Assembly: GCF_007989805.1 (NCBI RefSeq)
Contig: NZ_BJUB01000005.1
Location: 186,001-250,000 of the forward strand
DNA: 64,000 nucleotides
Source of the DNA: Cellulomonas xylanilytica
Lineage (GTDB): Bacteria > Actinomycetota > Actinomycetes > Actinomycetales > Cellulomonadaceae
Direction of reading: 5' to 3'
Position numbers and translations under genes: made by a program. The notes beneath the pieces are model-generated. The model saw only the letters and a list, made by a program, of their open reading frames with translations, was not told the origin of the DNA and did not search any database. Positions 32,115 to 41,429 of this stretch are shown here, piece by piece (the stretch's first letter is position 1; each line of letters opens with the position of its first letter).

Positions 32115-35100
32115 GCGCCGACGTGCCGCCGTCCTCGCGGTCCGACGGCGACCCGCGGACCCGGCTGGGTCGCTCGATCGGTGTGCGCCTGCGTCGGCCC
32201 GGACCCGTGCTCGGGCACGCGCGCCCGTCGCCGATCGGGTCGCTCGCGTGGTCGTCCTCACGGTTCTCCGCCGGGTGGGGTCGCTCCGTGGCCGTCCGCC
32301 GGTCGCTGCTCGGGCCGGCCGCCTCGGTGTCCGTCGGGTCCGGGCCGGCCAACGTGCAGCCGCCGCGCTGGTGGTCGGACGTGTCGGTCGCCCGCTCGAC
32401 CGCCCCGGCCCCCGACCCCGCACCCCGTGGCCTGCCGCGCATGCTCGAGCGGGTCCCCGACCAGGCCACCTACCGCCCCGGCGGCAGCAGCAGCCGCCTG
32501 GCGCCGACCACCATCCCCGTCCGCGTCTCCGACGACGTGCGGTCCGCCGGGACGATGACCATGAAGTCCGACGCCCGCGTCATGCGCACGCCAGCGACCC
32601 GCGCCGCCGGGCCACCCGCACGACCGGGGAACGACGGGGGGCCCGGACGAGCGTCGTCCGCCGTGACAGGTGACCGGGCTCCCTCCGCTGCGACGCTCCC
32701 GACCAGCCCCGCTCGTCCCGCGCCTTCCGGCCGGCTGCTGCGCCGCCGCGCTCGTGCGACGGCGACCGCCGATTCCCGCCGCGCCGCGGTGTCCGCCCAG
32801 CCGACCGCCGGGTCCTCGGCCGGCACCCAGCTCGTCACTCCCGGCCGAGCTCGTCCGTCGCAACAGACGAGCTCGGCGCGGAGTGACGAGCTCGGCATCC
32901 AGCGAGTCGCCGCGACGGACTCGCGCTCGGCAGGGGCCGCGGTCTCCGGTCCGTCGGTCGCACCCGGCGCGTCCGGCACGCGCGGTGCCTCCGCTGCATC
33001 CGACGGATCGAGTGGGTCAGCCGGTCGCTCCCCGGCAACCGAGCTCGGAACGTCCCCCGACCTTCGGCGCTCGACGAGCGTGGCAGCGACGCCCGACCCG
33101 TCAGCCGGCGCCCACGCCGGTGGCTCGACGACGCCCGGCGGGTCCGTCGAGCGCGCCGGCAGCTCCGCCATGTCGCGCTCGTCCGGCGGGTCCAGCGCGT
33201 CCGGCACGTCGGGCAGCTCGACCCCACCCGGCACGTCGACCTGGTCCGGCACGTCCAGCCCCTCCGGCACGTCCAGCCCCTCCGGCACGTCCAGCCCCTC
33301 GGGCACGTCCAGCTCTTCCCGCGCTGACAGCGGGTCCGGCGCGGCAGGTGGGTCGAGCACGGCCGGCGGGCTCGGCGCGTCCCATCGGACCGGCTCGCCC
33401 AGCGGGTCGGCGGTCGGCGCCGGATCCGGTGGCCCGACGGCGGACGCTCCGTCAGTTGGTCCGACGGCGGACGCCCGGTCTGCTGGCCCGACGGTGCCCG
33501 GTGGTGGTTCGCCCGTGCCGACCGTGTCGCTCTTCGCCGGGTCGCCCGTCGGCCCGGGAGGCGAGGCGCTGCCCTCTCCCGCGCAGAGGCCGCTGGCCAG
33601 TGCTGTCCGGCGGACGCTCGCTCGGCGGATGTTCCGTCCGACCGGCTCCCTGGCCGACCCGACCGCCCGGGTTCGCCGGTCGGTCGCGCCGAGCACCGCG
33701 GCGGTCGCTGCCGTCGCCGCCGACTCGGCCGCGTCGACGGCCGCGCTCGCGGCATCTGCCCGGACCGCGTCGACGTCTACTGCGTCCGATCCGTCGGCAG
33801 GCACCGGTGCGAACAGCCGGGCCGGCGCCTCGTCAGCTTCCGGCCCGTCGGTCGGGACCGGTGCGATTAGCCGGAGCGTCGCGTCGTCCGCTTCCGGGCA
33901 GATGGCGTCGGACGTTGCCGGGTCGCGGAGCGCGGGTGGCAACCCGGTGGGCACCTCGTCGCCCACCGGCGCCACCCCGCCCGTGACCCGAGCGTCGGCT
34001 GCGTCGGGCTCGGACGCGAGCACCTCACGCGCAACAGCAGGTGCGTCAGTCCCGACGTCCCCCGCGTCAGGCTCGGGCTCCGGAGCAGTCCGCCACTCAC
34101 CGGTTCCGTCGACCGGCACACCGACCGGCGAGGGCTCCGCGACAGTGCGTCACTCATCGGTGCCCTCGCCGGCGCCCACACCGGCAGGTTCCGGTGCGTC
34201 AGCCGCCCCGGGCGCATTCGCCGGCTCGGCAACGCCTTCGGCCGCCGGCCCTGCGACCGGCTCGGGACCCTCTTCGGCAGCCGGCCCATCGACCGGCTCG
34301 CGAACCTCTTCGGCCGCCGGCCCAGCAACCGGCTCGGGGCCGTCCTCCGCGTCCGGCTCATCGGCGGGCTCGGACACCTCTGCCACCGGCGCAACGGCCG
34401 GTTCGGGCACGTCTGTTTCCGGCCGACCCGCTGGTCCGGGCACCGTGCGCCGTCGTACCGGCTCCTGGGTGGGTGACGCCTTCGCGAGCGCGCCCGCCGC
34501 GGAGGGGCGGCTGCCCGGGACCGGGCACCGGCGCGCGTCGCACCACCGCACGCGTCCAGCGGGGTTCGGTCTGGGCATCGAGGGGATCGAGGTGCGCCGG
34601 TCGGTCGAGCCCGGGTCGCCCTCGGCTCCCGTCCGCGACCACCGAGGGACGTTCGCACCGCCGACCGGCGCCGCCTCAGCGAACCGCGGCGCGACCGGCG
34701 GCATGCGCGCGGCGGCCTCGTCGTCGAACGGCGCGTCGGCGAACGGCGTGACGAGCGAGGTCAGCCCGTCGGCTAGCGCTGCGACCAACGTCAGGCGCAC
34801 GTCGGCGAACGGCGTGACGACCCAGGCCAGCCCGTCGGCAAGCGCTGCGACGAAGGTCAGCCGCACATCGGCGAACGGCGTGACGGGCGAGGCCAGCCCG
34901 TCGCCGAGCAGCGCAACGAGCCAAGCCAGCCGGTCGGCGAGCAGCACAACGAGCCAAACCAGCCCGTCGGCTAGCAGCGCGACGAGCCAGGCCAGCCCGT
35001 CGGCGAGCGGCGGAATGAGCCAGGCCAGCCCGTCGGCGAGCGGCGGAACGAGCCCAGCCGGCGCGTCGGCGACCGGAACGACCCCGACCCACCCGTCGCC

Positions 35101-36076
35101 CCACGGTGCGACGAGCCTCGCGAGCGGTGCGCGACAGGTCACCGCCTCGCAGCGCAACGGAGCACCCCGCTCGTTCTCGTCGGCGATGGGCGCACGACGC
35201 CCGGCCGACCCGGCGTCGATCGCGCGCAGCACAGCCGATCCGTCGACGATCAGCCGCACCGCAGGCGGGGCCGGGGGCGACCTGATCGCCGGCCCCGGCT
35301 ACGCCTTGCGACTCATGTCTCCGACCGTCGTGGCCGCTGCCGGGGGCGCGTCGGCCGCGGGGGCGTCGATCCTCTCGGCGGCGTCGCCGGTCCGCCGCCG
35401 AGCGGGGTCGCCGTCCGGCACGAGAACGAGCAGCACCATCACCCCGACGGACACCGGCACGCCGGGCGGCGCAGGGGGCCGCCCGTCCGCGACGGGTCCG
35501 TCCGGACGTCCCGGCGCTCCGGGGACGAGCCGCCGGGGCTCGGGGGCGACGAGCCGGGCGGCGGTCGGCCAGCCGGCCGGGCACGTGCGCCGGTCGACGG
35601 CGCGGTCCGGGTTCACCGGTCCCGTCGGACCGCCGCTGCCCGCGAGCGCGGTGAACCCCCCGCAGCTGCCGTCGTCGTGGAACGTCCTGCCACCGCGCAC
35701 GGTGGTGCGGCGCTCGATCGAGGACGTGCCGTCGTCGGCCATCGCCGACGCGCTCGCGACGCGGACGGCCGCGGGCACCGCAGGACCCATGACCTTCGGC
35801 GCTCCCGCCGGCGAGCCGCACGTGGTGCGGCGCTTCCACCCACCCGGTGAGGGGGATCCGAGCATGAGCATCGACGACGCGTGGCGGGACAGCTTCGCCG
35901 CGTTCGACAACTCCGGTGTCGACAAGGGGGTCGCGGAGCTCCACGTGCCGAGCGGTTCGGGCATGGGCTCGTACGGCGACCCGGAGTTCCGGGAGGCGGT
36001 CCTGCGGATCGTCGAGGAGCGGCTCGAGGAAGAGACCGAGCGTCGGGCGTGGCGTCGCGGGTCGGAGGTCTTCTGA
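32111..36076 (+). CDS. 1321-aa Ser/Thr/Ala/Gly-rich disordered CIS protein with a folded C-terminal tail
   Basis: GTG 32111 overlaps the tube gene stop. Nearly the whole protein is low-complexity (Ser, Ala, Gly, Thr, Pro with recurring basic VRRS motifs). It includes a TSSPSG hexapeptide repeated three times (33248 on) and tandem 22- and 11-residue repeats (34736-35079). Only the last ~75 residues look folded: MSIDDAWRDSFAAFDNSG, FREAVLRIVEERLEEETERR. There is no signal peptide or membrane helix. It occupies the slot between tube initiator and LysM gene. Candidates are a length-determining or tube-lumen protein, a scaffold, or a particle decoration; nothing decides among them. The third-codon GC bias and the many coupled neighbours support a real gene. 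Confidence 0.8.
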   Translation: MSADVPPSSRSDGDPRTRLGRSIGVRLRRPGPVLGHARPSPIGSLAWSSSRFSAGWGRSVAVRRSLLGPAASVSVGSGPANVQPPRWWSDVSVARSTAPAPDPAPRGLPRMLERVPDQATYRPGGSSSRLAPTTIPVRVSDDVRSAGTMTMKSDARVMRTPATRAAGPPARPGNDGGPGRASSAVTGDRAPSAATLPTSPARPAPSGRLLRRRARATATADSRRAAVSAQPTAGSSAGTQLVTPGRARPSQQTSSARSDELGIQRVAATDSRSAGAAVSGPSVAPGASGTRGASAASDGSSGSAGRSPATELGTSPDLRRSTSVAATPDPSAGAHAGGSTTPGGSVERAGSSAMSRSSGGSSASGTSGSSTPPGTSTWSGTSSPSGTSSPSGTSSPSGTSSSSRADSGSGAAGGSSTAGGLGASHRTGSPSGSAVGAGSGGPTADAPSVGPTADARSAGPTVPGGGSPVPTVSLFAGSPVGPGGEALPSPAQRPLASAVRRTLARRMFRPTGSLADPTARVRRSVAPSTAAVAAVAADSAASTAALAASARTASTSTASDPSAGTGANSRAGASSASGPSVGTGAISRSVASSASGQMASDVAGSRSAGGNPVGTSSPTGATPPVTRASAASGSDASTSRATAGASVPTSPASGSGSGAVRHSPVPSTGTPTGEGSATVRHSSVPSPAPTPAGSGASAAPGAFAGSATPSAAGPATGSGPSSAAGPSTGSRTSSAAGPATGSGPSSASGSSAGSDTSATGATAGSGTSVSGRPAGPGTVRRRTGSWVGDAFASAPAAEGRLPGTGHRRASHHRTRPAGFGLGIEGIEVRRSVEPGSPSAPVRDHRGTFAPPTGAASANRGATGGMRAAASSSNGASANGVTSEVSPSASAATNVRRTSANGVTTQASPSASAATKVSRTSANGVTGEASPSPSSATSQASRSASSTTSQTSPSASSATSQASPSASGGMSQASPSASGGTSPAGASATGTTPTHPSPHGATSLASGARQVTASQRNGAPRSFSSAMGARRPADPASIARSTADPSTISRTAGGAGGDLIAGPGYALRLMSPTVVAAAGGASAAGASILSAASPVRRRAGSPSGTRTSSTITPTDTGTPGGAGGRPSATGPSGRPGAPGTSRRGSGATSRAAVGQPAGHVRRSTARSGFTGPVGPPLPASAVNPPQLPSSWNVLPPRTVVRRSIEDVPSSAIADALATRTAAGTAGPMTFGAPAGEPHVVRRFHPPGEGDPSMSIDDAWRDSFAAFDNSGVDKGVAELHVPSGSGMGSYGDPEFREAVLRIVEERLEEETERRAWRRGSEVF
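33248..33319 (+). repeat. 18-bp tandem repeat (TSSPSG) within the disordered CIS gene
   Basis: GGCACGTCCAGCCCCTCC occurs at 33248, 33266 and 33284 (the last with one change), followed by a degenerate fourth copy. The in-frame unit encodes GTSSPS. It indicates recent expansion by slippage or unequal exchange without frame change. Confidence 0.9.
34736..35079 (+). repeat. 66-bp and 33-bp tandem repeats within the disordered CIS gene
   Basis: TCGGCGAACGGCGTGACG recurs at 34736, 34802 and 34868 (66-bp period, encoding SANGVT...ASPSASAAT units). From 34915 a 33-bp period takes over, with starts at 34915, 34948, 34981, 35014 and 35047, encoding 11-residue TSQASPSASSA-type units. All are multiples of three, and divergence between copies shows the array is older than the 18-bp one. 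Confidence 0.9.
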
Positions 36077-36756
36077 TGGCACCGAGCCAGCCGGCCAGCC
36101 CGCCGTCGAGCCAGAAGGCGTTCCTGGAGACCGAGGACGGCACCAAGGTCCCGTGCCTGTTCAACCCGGCGCAGCTGAAGATCACGCGCAGCAACACGTG
36201 GGCGGGCGCGGCGCTGCCGGGGCGGGGCGTGACGCGGCTGCGGTACACGGGGGCGAACTCGGGCGTGCTGCGGGTGGACCTGTTCTTCGACACCACCGAC
36301 ACGGGCACGGACGTCGCCGCGCACACGGGCAAGATCGTCGACCTCATGGAGGTGGACCCGACGCTGCCGGGCACCGACGAGACGAAGCACAGCGTCCGCC
36401 CGCCGTACGTGACGTTCCACTGGGGTGACCTGCACTCGTTCAAGGCAGTCATCACGCACCTGGACCTGACGTTCACCTACTTCTCCAGCACGGGCATGCC
36501 GCTGCGGGCGATGATGGGGCTGGTGCTCCGGCAGTACGAGGAGTCGAAGGCGTTCGGCAAGCAGAACCCGACGTCGGGCACGCCCCGGCCGCACCGGGTG
36601 CACCGCGTGCAGGCGGGCGAGACGCTCGACCGCATCTCCGCGCAGTACTACGGGGACTCGACGAAGTGGCGCCTGCTGGCGTCCGCGAACGCGATCGCCG
36701 ACCCGTTGGCGCTGCGGCCCGGCTCGATGCTGACCATCCCGAAGCTCGACTCATGA
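36076..36756 (+). CDS. LysM-domain baseplate protein (Afp7-like)
   Basis: This 226-residue protein starts at ATG 36076, sharing one base with the previous stop. The N-terminal ~155 residues (KVPCLFNPAQLKITRSNTWA; GVLRVDLFFDTTDTGTDVAA; PPYVTFHWGDLHSFKAVITH) form the CIS hub-adaptor domain. The C-terminal LysM is HRVQAGETLDRISAQYYGDS followed by ADPLALRPGSMLTIP. In Afp and PVC the equivalent links hub to tube and, despite LysM, sits in the particle. It overlaps the VgrG-like gene by four bases. Confidence 0.93.
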   Translation: MAPSQPASPPSSQKAFLETEDGTKVPCLFNPAQLKITRSNTWAGAALPGRGVTRLRYTGANSGVLRVDLFFDTTDTGTDVAAHTGKIVDLMEVDPTLPGTDETKHSVRPPYVTFHWGDLHSFKAVITHLDLTFTYFSSTGMPLRAMMGLVLRQYEESKAFGKQNPTSGTPRPHRVHRVQAGETLDRISAQYYGDSTKWRLLASANAIADPLALRPGSMLTIPKLDS

Positions 36757-38516
36757 CCAGTCCCCTGGTCGACTCGGACGGGATCGTCAACCTCAGGGTC
36801 GCGGTCGAGGGTGCCGAGCTGCCCGAGGAGTACCAGGTCCTGCAGGTCCGGGTGCAGCTGGGGCTGCGCTCGGTGGGGCGGTGCACGCTGACGTTCGTCG
36901 ACGAGAACTACGCGGTGGTGGGGTCGGGCAAGCTGAACATCGGGAAGGCCGTGTCGGTGTCGGCGGGGTACGGGGACCTGCTGGGCACGGTGTTCGAGGG
37001 CACCGTCACGTCGGCGACCAGCGAGGTGGACGGGTACCGCGGTGCCACGCTCACGGTCGTCGTCCAGGACGGCGGGTACGAGCTGCTGCGGGACACGGAC
37101 GTCGAGTCGTTCACCAACGTGTCGCTGCGGGACATCGTGACGCGGCTGGTGCAGGCGGCGGGGCTGTCGCTGGGCACGGTCGACCTGCCGACGGCGCCGG
37201 TGAAGTACGCACTGCGCAACGACACGGCATTGGGCCTGATCGACGAGATCGCGCAGCGCACGGGCCGGGACTGGTGCATCTCCGGGAGGACGTTCTCGAT
37301 GTGGCCGGCCGCGACCGGCAGCGCGCCCGGCGCCCGGCCCGTCGAGATCGTGGTGGGCCGGGACGTCATCGCGTTCAGCGCCCGGCAGGTGGGCGACGGC
37401 GACACCAAGGTCACGGTCCGCGGCTGGGACCCCGTCGCGCAGTCGCCGGTGGTCGGCACGTCGACCACGCCGACGTCGCGGGCGGGGTTCGACGTGGGCT
37501 CGCGGGGCGCCCCCACCTACACGCGGGTGGACGCCCGTGCGGCGACGCGCTCGCAGAGCGACGCGACGGTGGCGGCGGCCGCGATCGCCGCCCGGACCGG
37601 CCGGGTCGTGGCCACCGGGAAGGTGCAGTACACGGCGCTCATGGTCCCTGGCGGGCGCGTGATCGTCGGCGGGGCGGGGCCGTCGAACGGCAACTACTAC
37701 GTCCGCGAGATCACCAACACCTGGATGGACGGCAACGCGATCACGCGGTTCGTGGCCGGCGACCGCGACCCCGTGCAGCTGTCGGACCCGTGGGAGACGA
37801 CGTCGCCGGTGTCCAGCTTCCGGCGCAGCGGGCTCGCCGTCGGCATCGTCGACAACGTCAAGGACCCGGACGGGATGGGCCGGGTCAGCGTCTCGCTGGC
37901 CACCGCGTCCGACCAGGCCACCACCACGTGGGCACGGGTGCTGGGCCTCGGCGCCGGGGCGGGCCGCGGCCAGGTGGTGCTGCCGGAGGTGGGCGACGAG
38001 GTGCTCATCGGCTTCGAGGACGACGACGTGACGCGGCCCGTGGTGCTCGGCGGGCTGTACGGGAACAAGTCGACGACGCCGACGGCCGCCGTCGACCAGA
38101 ACGGGGCCGTGATCACGCGGGCGCTGACCAGCCGGCTGGGCCACGTGCTGGAGATGAGCGACGGCACCGCGCCCGCGACGCAGCACGTGCTGCTCGCCGC
38201 GGCCGGCCTCAAGCACAGCCTGCGGATCGGCAAGGACCGTGCGGATCTCAAGGTGCCCGACGGGGTCCCGCTGAAGATCGCGGCGGGCTCGTCGTTCATC
38301 GAGTTCGACGGCAAGGGCGGCATCACCATCGACGCCACCACCGTGACCATCAAGGCGAAGGCCAAGGTCGAGACCTCCGCCACGGAGGTCACCACCACGG
38401 CCAGCGGGGCGCTGAAGCTGCAGGGCACGCAGGCGTCGCTCAAGGGCACCGGGATGGGCGTCGTCGAGGCGGGCGGGATCCTCGAGGTCAAGGGAGCGAT
38501 GGTGAAGATCAATTGA
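36753..38516 (+). CDS. VgrG-like hub/spike protein (Afp8-like)
   Basis: This 587-residue protein has an N-terminal gp27-like hub half (QVRVQLGLRSVGRCTLTFVD; SLRDIVTRLVQAAGLSLGTV; GRDWCISGRTFSMW). An OB-fold follows (VGIVDNVKDPDGMGRVSVSL to GDEVLIGFEDDDVTRPVVLG). It ends in a repetitive beta-helix needle (SFIEFDGKGGITIDATTVTI, KVETSATEVTTTASGALKL). It forms the trimeric hub and spike that carry the PAAR tip (here 53909-54301) through the target membrane. No effector domain extends beyond the needle. Confidence 0.95.
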   Translation: MTSPLVDSDGIVNLRVAVEGAELPEEYQVLQVRVQLGLRSVGRCTLTFVDENYAVVGSGKLNIGKAVSVSAGYGDLLGTVFEGTVTSATSEVDGYRGATLTVVVQDGGYELLRDTDVESFTNVSLRDIVTRLVQAAGLSLGTVDLPTAPVKYALRNDTALGLIDEIAQRTGRDWCISGRTFSMWPAATGSAPGARPVEIVVGRDVIAFSARQVGDGDTKVTVRGWDPVAQSPVVGTSTTPTSRAGFDVGSRGAPTYTRVDARAATRSQSDATVAAAAIAARTGRVVATGKVQYTALMVPGGRVIVGGAGPSNGNYYVREITNTWMDGNAITRFVAGDRDPVQLSDPWETTSPVSSFRRSGLAVGIVDNVKDPDGMGRVSVSLATASDQATTTWARVLGLGAGAGRGQVVLPEVGDEVLIGFEDDDVTRPVVLGGLYGNKSTTPTAAVDQNGAVITRALTSRLGHVLEMSDGTAPATQHVLLAAAGLKHSLRIGKDRADLKVPDGVPLKIAAGSSFIEFDGKGGITIDATTVTIKAKAKVETSATEVTTTASGALKLQGTQASLKGTGMGVVEAGGILEVKGAMVKIN

Positions 38517-38935
38517 GCGAGCTCTCCTCGACGCCGACGTCGGACTTCGTCGGCCGCGGGTTCACCTGGCCGCTGGGCGTGGACCACACCGGTGCTATCG
38601 CGCTGACCCGCGCGGGCGGGGACCTGGAGGACTCGATCCGGGTGGTCCTGCTGACCGCGCCCGGGGAACGCCTGATGCGGCCGCAGTTCGGCTGCCGCAT
38701 CTGGGACCTCATGTTCGAGCCCGTCAACGCCAACCTGCTGGGCCTCATCAGCGAGGCGGTCCGCGACGCGCTCGGGCAGTGGGAGCCGCGGATCGAGGTG
38801 GAGGAGGTCACGCCCGAGCAGGACGCGGAGTCCTCCGGCGTGGTCCAGATCCGCATCGCCTACCGCGTCCGCGCCACCAACGACCGACGCAACCTGGTCT
38901 ACCCCTTCTACGTGATCCCCCGCGAGGACGCCTGA
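38513..38935 (+). CDS. Baseplate wedge protein gp25-like (GPW/gp25 family, Afp9-like)
   Basis: This 140-residue protein most likely starts at TTG 38513 in an ATTGA overlap with the spike gene; no ATG or GTG exists near the natural N-terminus (SELSSTPTSDFVGRGFTWPL). The family core is RVVLLTAPGERLMRPQFGCR, IWDLMFEPVNANLLGLISEA and LGQWEPRIEVEEV, including the EPR motif that initiates sheath polymerisation. It clamps sheath to baseplate. Confidence 0.93.
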   Translation: MSELSSTPTSDFVGRGFTWPLGVDHTGAIALTRAGGDLEDSIRVVLLTAPGERLMRPQFGCRIWDLMFEPVNANLLGLISEAVRDALGQWEPRIEVEEVTPEQDAESSGVVQIRIAYRVRATNDRRNLVYPFYVIPREDA

Positions 38936-40881
38936 TGCCGCTCGACCCGCCGAACCTCGACGACCGCACCTTCCAGGACATCGTCGACGAGACCAAGCGC
39001 CTGATCCCGCGCTTCACGCCGGAGTGGACCAACCACAACGTGTCCGACCCGGGCGTCGCGCTCATCGAGCTGTTCGCGTGGGTGAGCGAGATGGTGCTCT
39101 ACCGCGTCAACCAGGTGCCGGACCGGATGTACGTGCACTTCCTCAACCTGGTGGGCATCGAGCCGTTCCCGCCGAGCGTCGCGCGCGCGAACCTCACGTT
39201 CTGGCTGTCCTCGCCGGCCGACCGGGTGGTCCGCATCCCCGAGGGGACCGAGGTCTCGACGGCCCTCGACGACGCCGACGCGACCGTGTTCTCCACCGCG
39301 GCCGAGGCCGTCGTCGGCCCGCCGACGCTCACCACCGCGCACACGTCCAACGCGCAGCACCTGGCGTCCACCGACGTCTGGGACGACCTCACGCTGCCGG
39401 GCCAGTCCGCGGTCTGCTTCCCGTCGTCGCCGCTGGCCGAGGGCGACGCGCTGTACCTGGGCACCCGGGAGTCGCTGGCGGGGTTCGCGGTCCGGCTCGA
39501 CCTGGCCGCCGACGCGCAGGGCATCGGCGTCGACCCGCGCAACCCGCCCCTGGCGTGGGAGGCCTGGAACGGGGAGGCGTGGGTGCGGACTCTCGTGGAG
39601 TCCGACGGGACCGGCGGCCTGAACAAGGCAGGCTCCGTGGTGCTCCTCGTCCCGCAGAAGCACGAGCCGCTGGTGCTCGGCGGCACGCTCGCGCACTGGC
39701 TGCGCGTGCGGCTGCTGCGGCCGCAGCCCGGGCAGCCGACCTACCAGGCGTCACCGCGCATCGCCTCGATCGCGCTGCAGGCCATCGGCATCACCGTGCC
39801 GGCCGAGCACGCGAGCGCGCAGCCCGCCGAGCTGCTCGGCCGCTCCACCGGCGTCACCGGCCAGTCGTTCACCGTCTCGGTCACCCCCGTCGCGGCACGT
39901 CGCGACGACGAGCGGGTCGTGGTCGTCGACCGCCGCGGCACGCACACCTGGCAGGAGGTGCCGGACTTCTCCGCGTCCGGGCCCGACGACCTGCACGTCG
40001 TGTGGGACTCCAACACCGGCGAGGTGCAGTTCGGGCCGGCCATCCGGCACCCCGACGGCGTGGTCCGCCAGCACGGGGCGATCCCGCAGGACGGTGCCGA
40101 GATCCGCGTCACCGGGTACCGCTCGGGCGGCGGCGCGCACGGCAACCTGGGCACGCGGACGCTGACCGCGCTGCGCACGGCCCTGCCGTTCGTCGCGTCG
40201 GTGACCAACCTGGAGCCCGCCACGGGCGGCGTCGACGCCGAGACGCCGCAGGAGGCGAAGGCGCGCGGGCCGCTGACGCTGCGCACCGGGCAGCGGGCCG
40301 TCACCGCGTCCGACTTCGAGGCCATCGCCCGCCAGGCCTCCGTCGAGGTGGCCCGCGCGCGGTGCCTGCCCGCCGTCGAGAGCGGCTCGTCGGTGGTCCG
40401 CGTGCTCGTCGTGCCGCAGCTGCGCACCGACCCGCGTCTGCACAAGATCGACGACTTCGCGCTGTCCAGCGAGCTGCACGCGACCGTCGGGGCGGCCCTG
40501 GACGTGCGGCGGATGGTCGGGGTGCCGATCGAGCTGGGCACCCCGTACTACCAGGGCGTCAGCGTCGCGGCGCTGGTCCGCACGCTGCCCGGGCGGCCCG
40601 GCGCGATGGTGCGGCAGCGGATCGTCGACGCCCTGACCCGGTTCGTGCACCCGCTCACCGGCGGGGCGGACCGGACCGGCTGGCCGTTCGACACCACCCT
40701 GACGGCGACCGCCGTCACGCAGGTGATCGAGTCGGTCGAGGGTGTGCTGTCCGTCGACGAGCTCCAGCTGTTCGAGTACGACCTGCGGACCGGGCGGCGC
40801 ATCGGCGGCGGGCGCGAGTCGATCGTGCTGGAGCCGCACACCCTGTTCCTGTCCGCCGAGCACCGCGTGGTCGTGCGATGA
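38935..40881 (+). CDS. Baseplate J-like wedge protein (Afp11-like)
   Basis: This 648-residue protein begins PLDPPNLDDRTFQDIVDETK. It has the family segment WTNHNVSDPGVALIELFAWV near residue 30, SPADRVVRIPEGTEVSTALD, and the Baseplate_J core GGVDAETPQEAKARGPLTLR to ALTASDFEAIA-type sequence (AVTASDFEAIARQASVEVAR). It builds the hexagonal baseplate wedges with gp25 and the next protein. Start and stop overlap both neighbours. Confidence 0.95.
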   Translation: MPLDPPNLDDRTFQDIVDETKRLIPRFTPEWTNHNVSDPGVALIELFAWVSEMVLYRVNQVPDRMYVHFLNLVGIEPFPPSVARANLTFWLSSPADRVVRIPEGTEVSTALDDADATVFSTAAEAVVGPPTLTTAHTSNAQHLASTDVWDDLTLPGQSAVCFPSSPLAEGDALYLGTRESLAGFAVRLDLAADAQGIGVDPRNPPLAWEAWNGEAWVRTLVESDGTGGLNKAGSVVLLVPQKHEPLVLGGTLAHWLRVRLLRPQPGQPTYQASPRIASIALQAIGITVPAEHASAQPAELLGRSTGVTGQSFTVSVTPVAARRDDERVVVVDRRGTHTWQEVPDFSASGPDDLHVVWDSNTGEVQFGPAIRHPDGVVRQHGAIPQDGAEIRVTGYRSGGGAHGNLGTRTLTALRTALPFVASVTNLEPATGGVDAETPQEAKARGPLTLRTGQRAVTASDFEAIARQASVEVARARCLPAVESGSSVVRVLVVPQLRTDPRLHKIDDFALSSELHATVGAALDVRRMVGVPIELGTPYYQGVSVAALVRTLPGRPGAMVRQRIVDALTRFVHPLTGGADRTGWPFDTTLTATAVTQVIESVEGVLSVDELQLFEYDLRTGRRIGGGRESIVLEPHTLFLSAEHRVVVR

Positions 40882-41429
40882 GCCGGGACCAGGACTGGCT
40901 GCTGCGCCAGCTCCCGCTGGGGATGGTCTCGGAAGACTTCTTCGTGCGCTTCGTGTCGATCTTCCAGGAGCAGGCGGGCACGCTCGTCGCGCACGCCGAC
41001 AACCTCGCGCACCTCGCGGACATGCGGCTGACGCCGCCGGAGATGATCCGGTGGATGGCGCAGTGGCTCGGGCTGCCCGGGATCGACCCCGAGTACAGCG
41101 AGCCCGTGCAGCGACGCATCCTGGCCACGGCCGCGGCCACGCTGCAGCTGCGCGGCACCACCACCGGGCTGACCCGGCTGCTCGAGCTCTACTCGGGCGG
41201 CCCCGTCATCGTCAGCGAGGGCGGGGGCATCTTCGAGCAGGGCGAGGCACCCGTCGGACCCGCCTGGGTGGTCATGGAGGTGGAGTCCACCGGCCTCCTG
41301 GAGGAGGCGGACTTCCTGTCCCTGGTGCTCGACGAGGTGCCCGCGCACGTGCACGCCGAGATCTGGGTGGCGCAGCACCGCATCTGGCCGACCCCCGAAC
41401 GACTGGCCGAGAGGGAGCTGGCGTCATGA
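40878..41429 (+). CDS. Baseplate wedge protein, phage tail protein I-like (Afp12-like)
   Basis: This 183-residue protein starts SRDQDWLLRQLPLGMVSEDF. It has FVRFVSIFQEQAGTLVAHAD, PEMIRWMAQWLGLPG, and LQLRGTTTGLTRLLELYSGG typical of P2 gpI/T4 gp7-type wedge proteins. It is much shorter than Afp12 and carries no fibre-attachment extension. That fits the absence of any tail-fibre gene in the locus. Confidence 0.9.
   Translation: MSRDQDWLLRQLPLGMVSEDFFVRFVSIFQEQAGTLVAHADNLAHLADMRLTPPEMIRWMAQWLGLPGIDPEYSEPVQRRILATAAATLQLRGTTTGLTRLLELYSGGPVIVSEGGGIFEQGEAPVGPAWVVMEVESTGLLEEADFLSLVLDEVPAHVHAEIWVAQHRIWPTPERLAERELAS

Noticed and set aside
32470..34119. Minus-strand open frame (~549 codons) rich in Asp, Glu, Pro and Ala over the disordered CIS gene
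   Set aside because: It mirrors the TCG/GGC/GCC codons of the plus-strand Ser/Gly/Ala gene. The plus frame is coupled to both neighbours and ends in a folded domain.
34736..35079. Regular repeats resembling a CRISPR array
   Set aside because: The periods are 66 and 33 bp with no unique spacers, the repeats lie in frame in a protein gene, and no cas genes are present.
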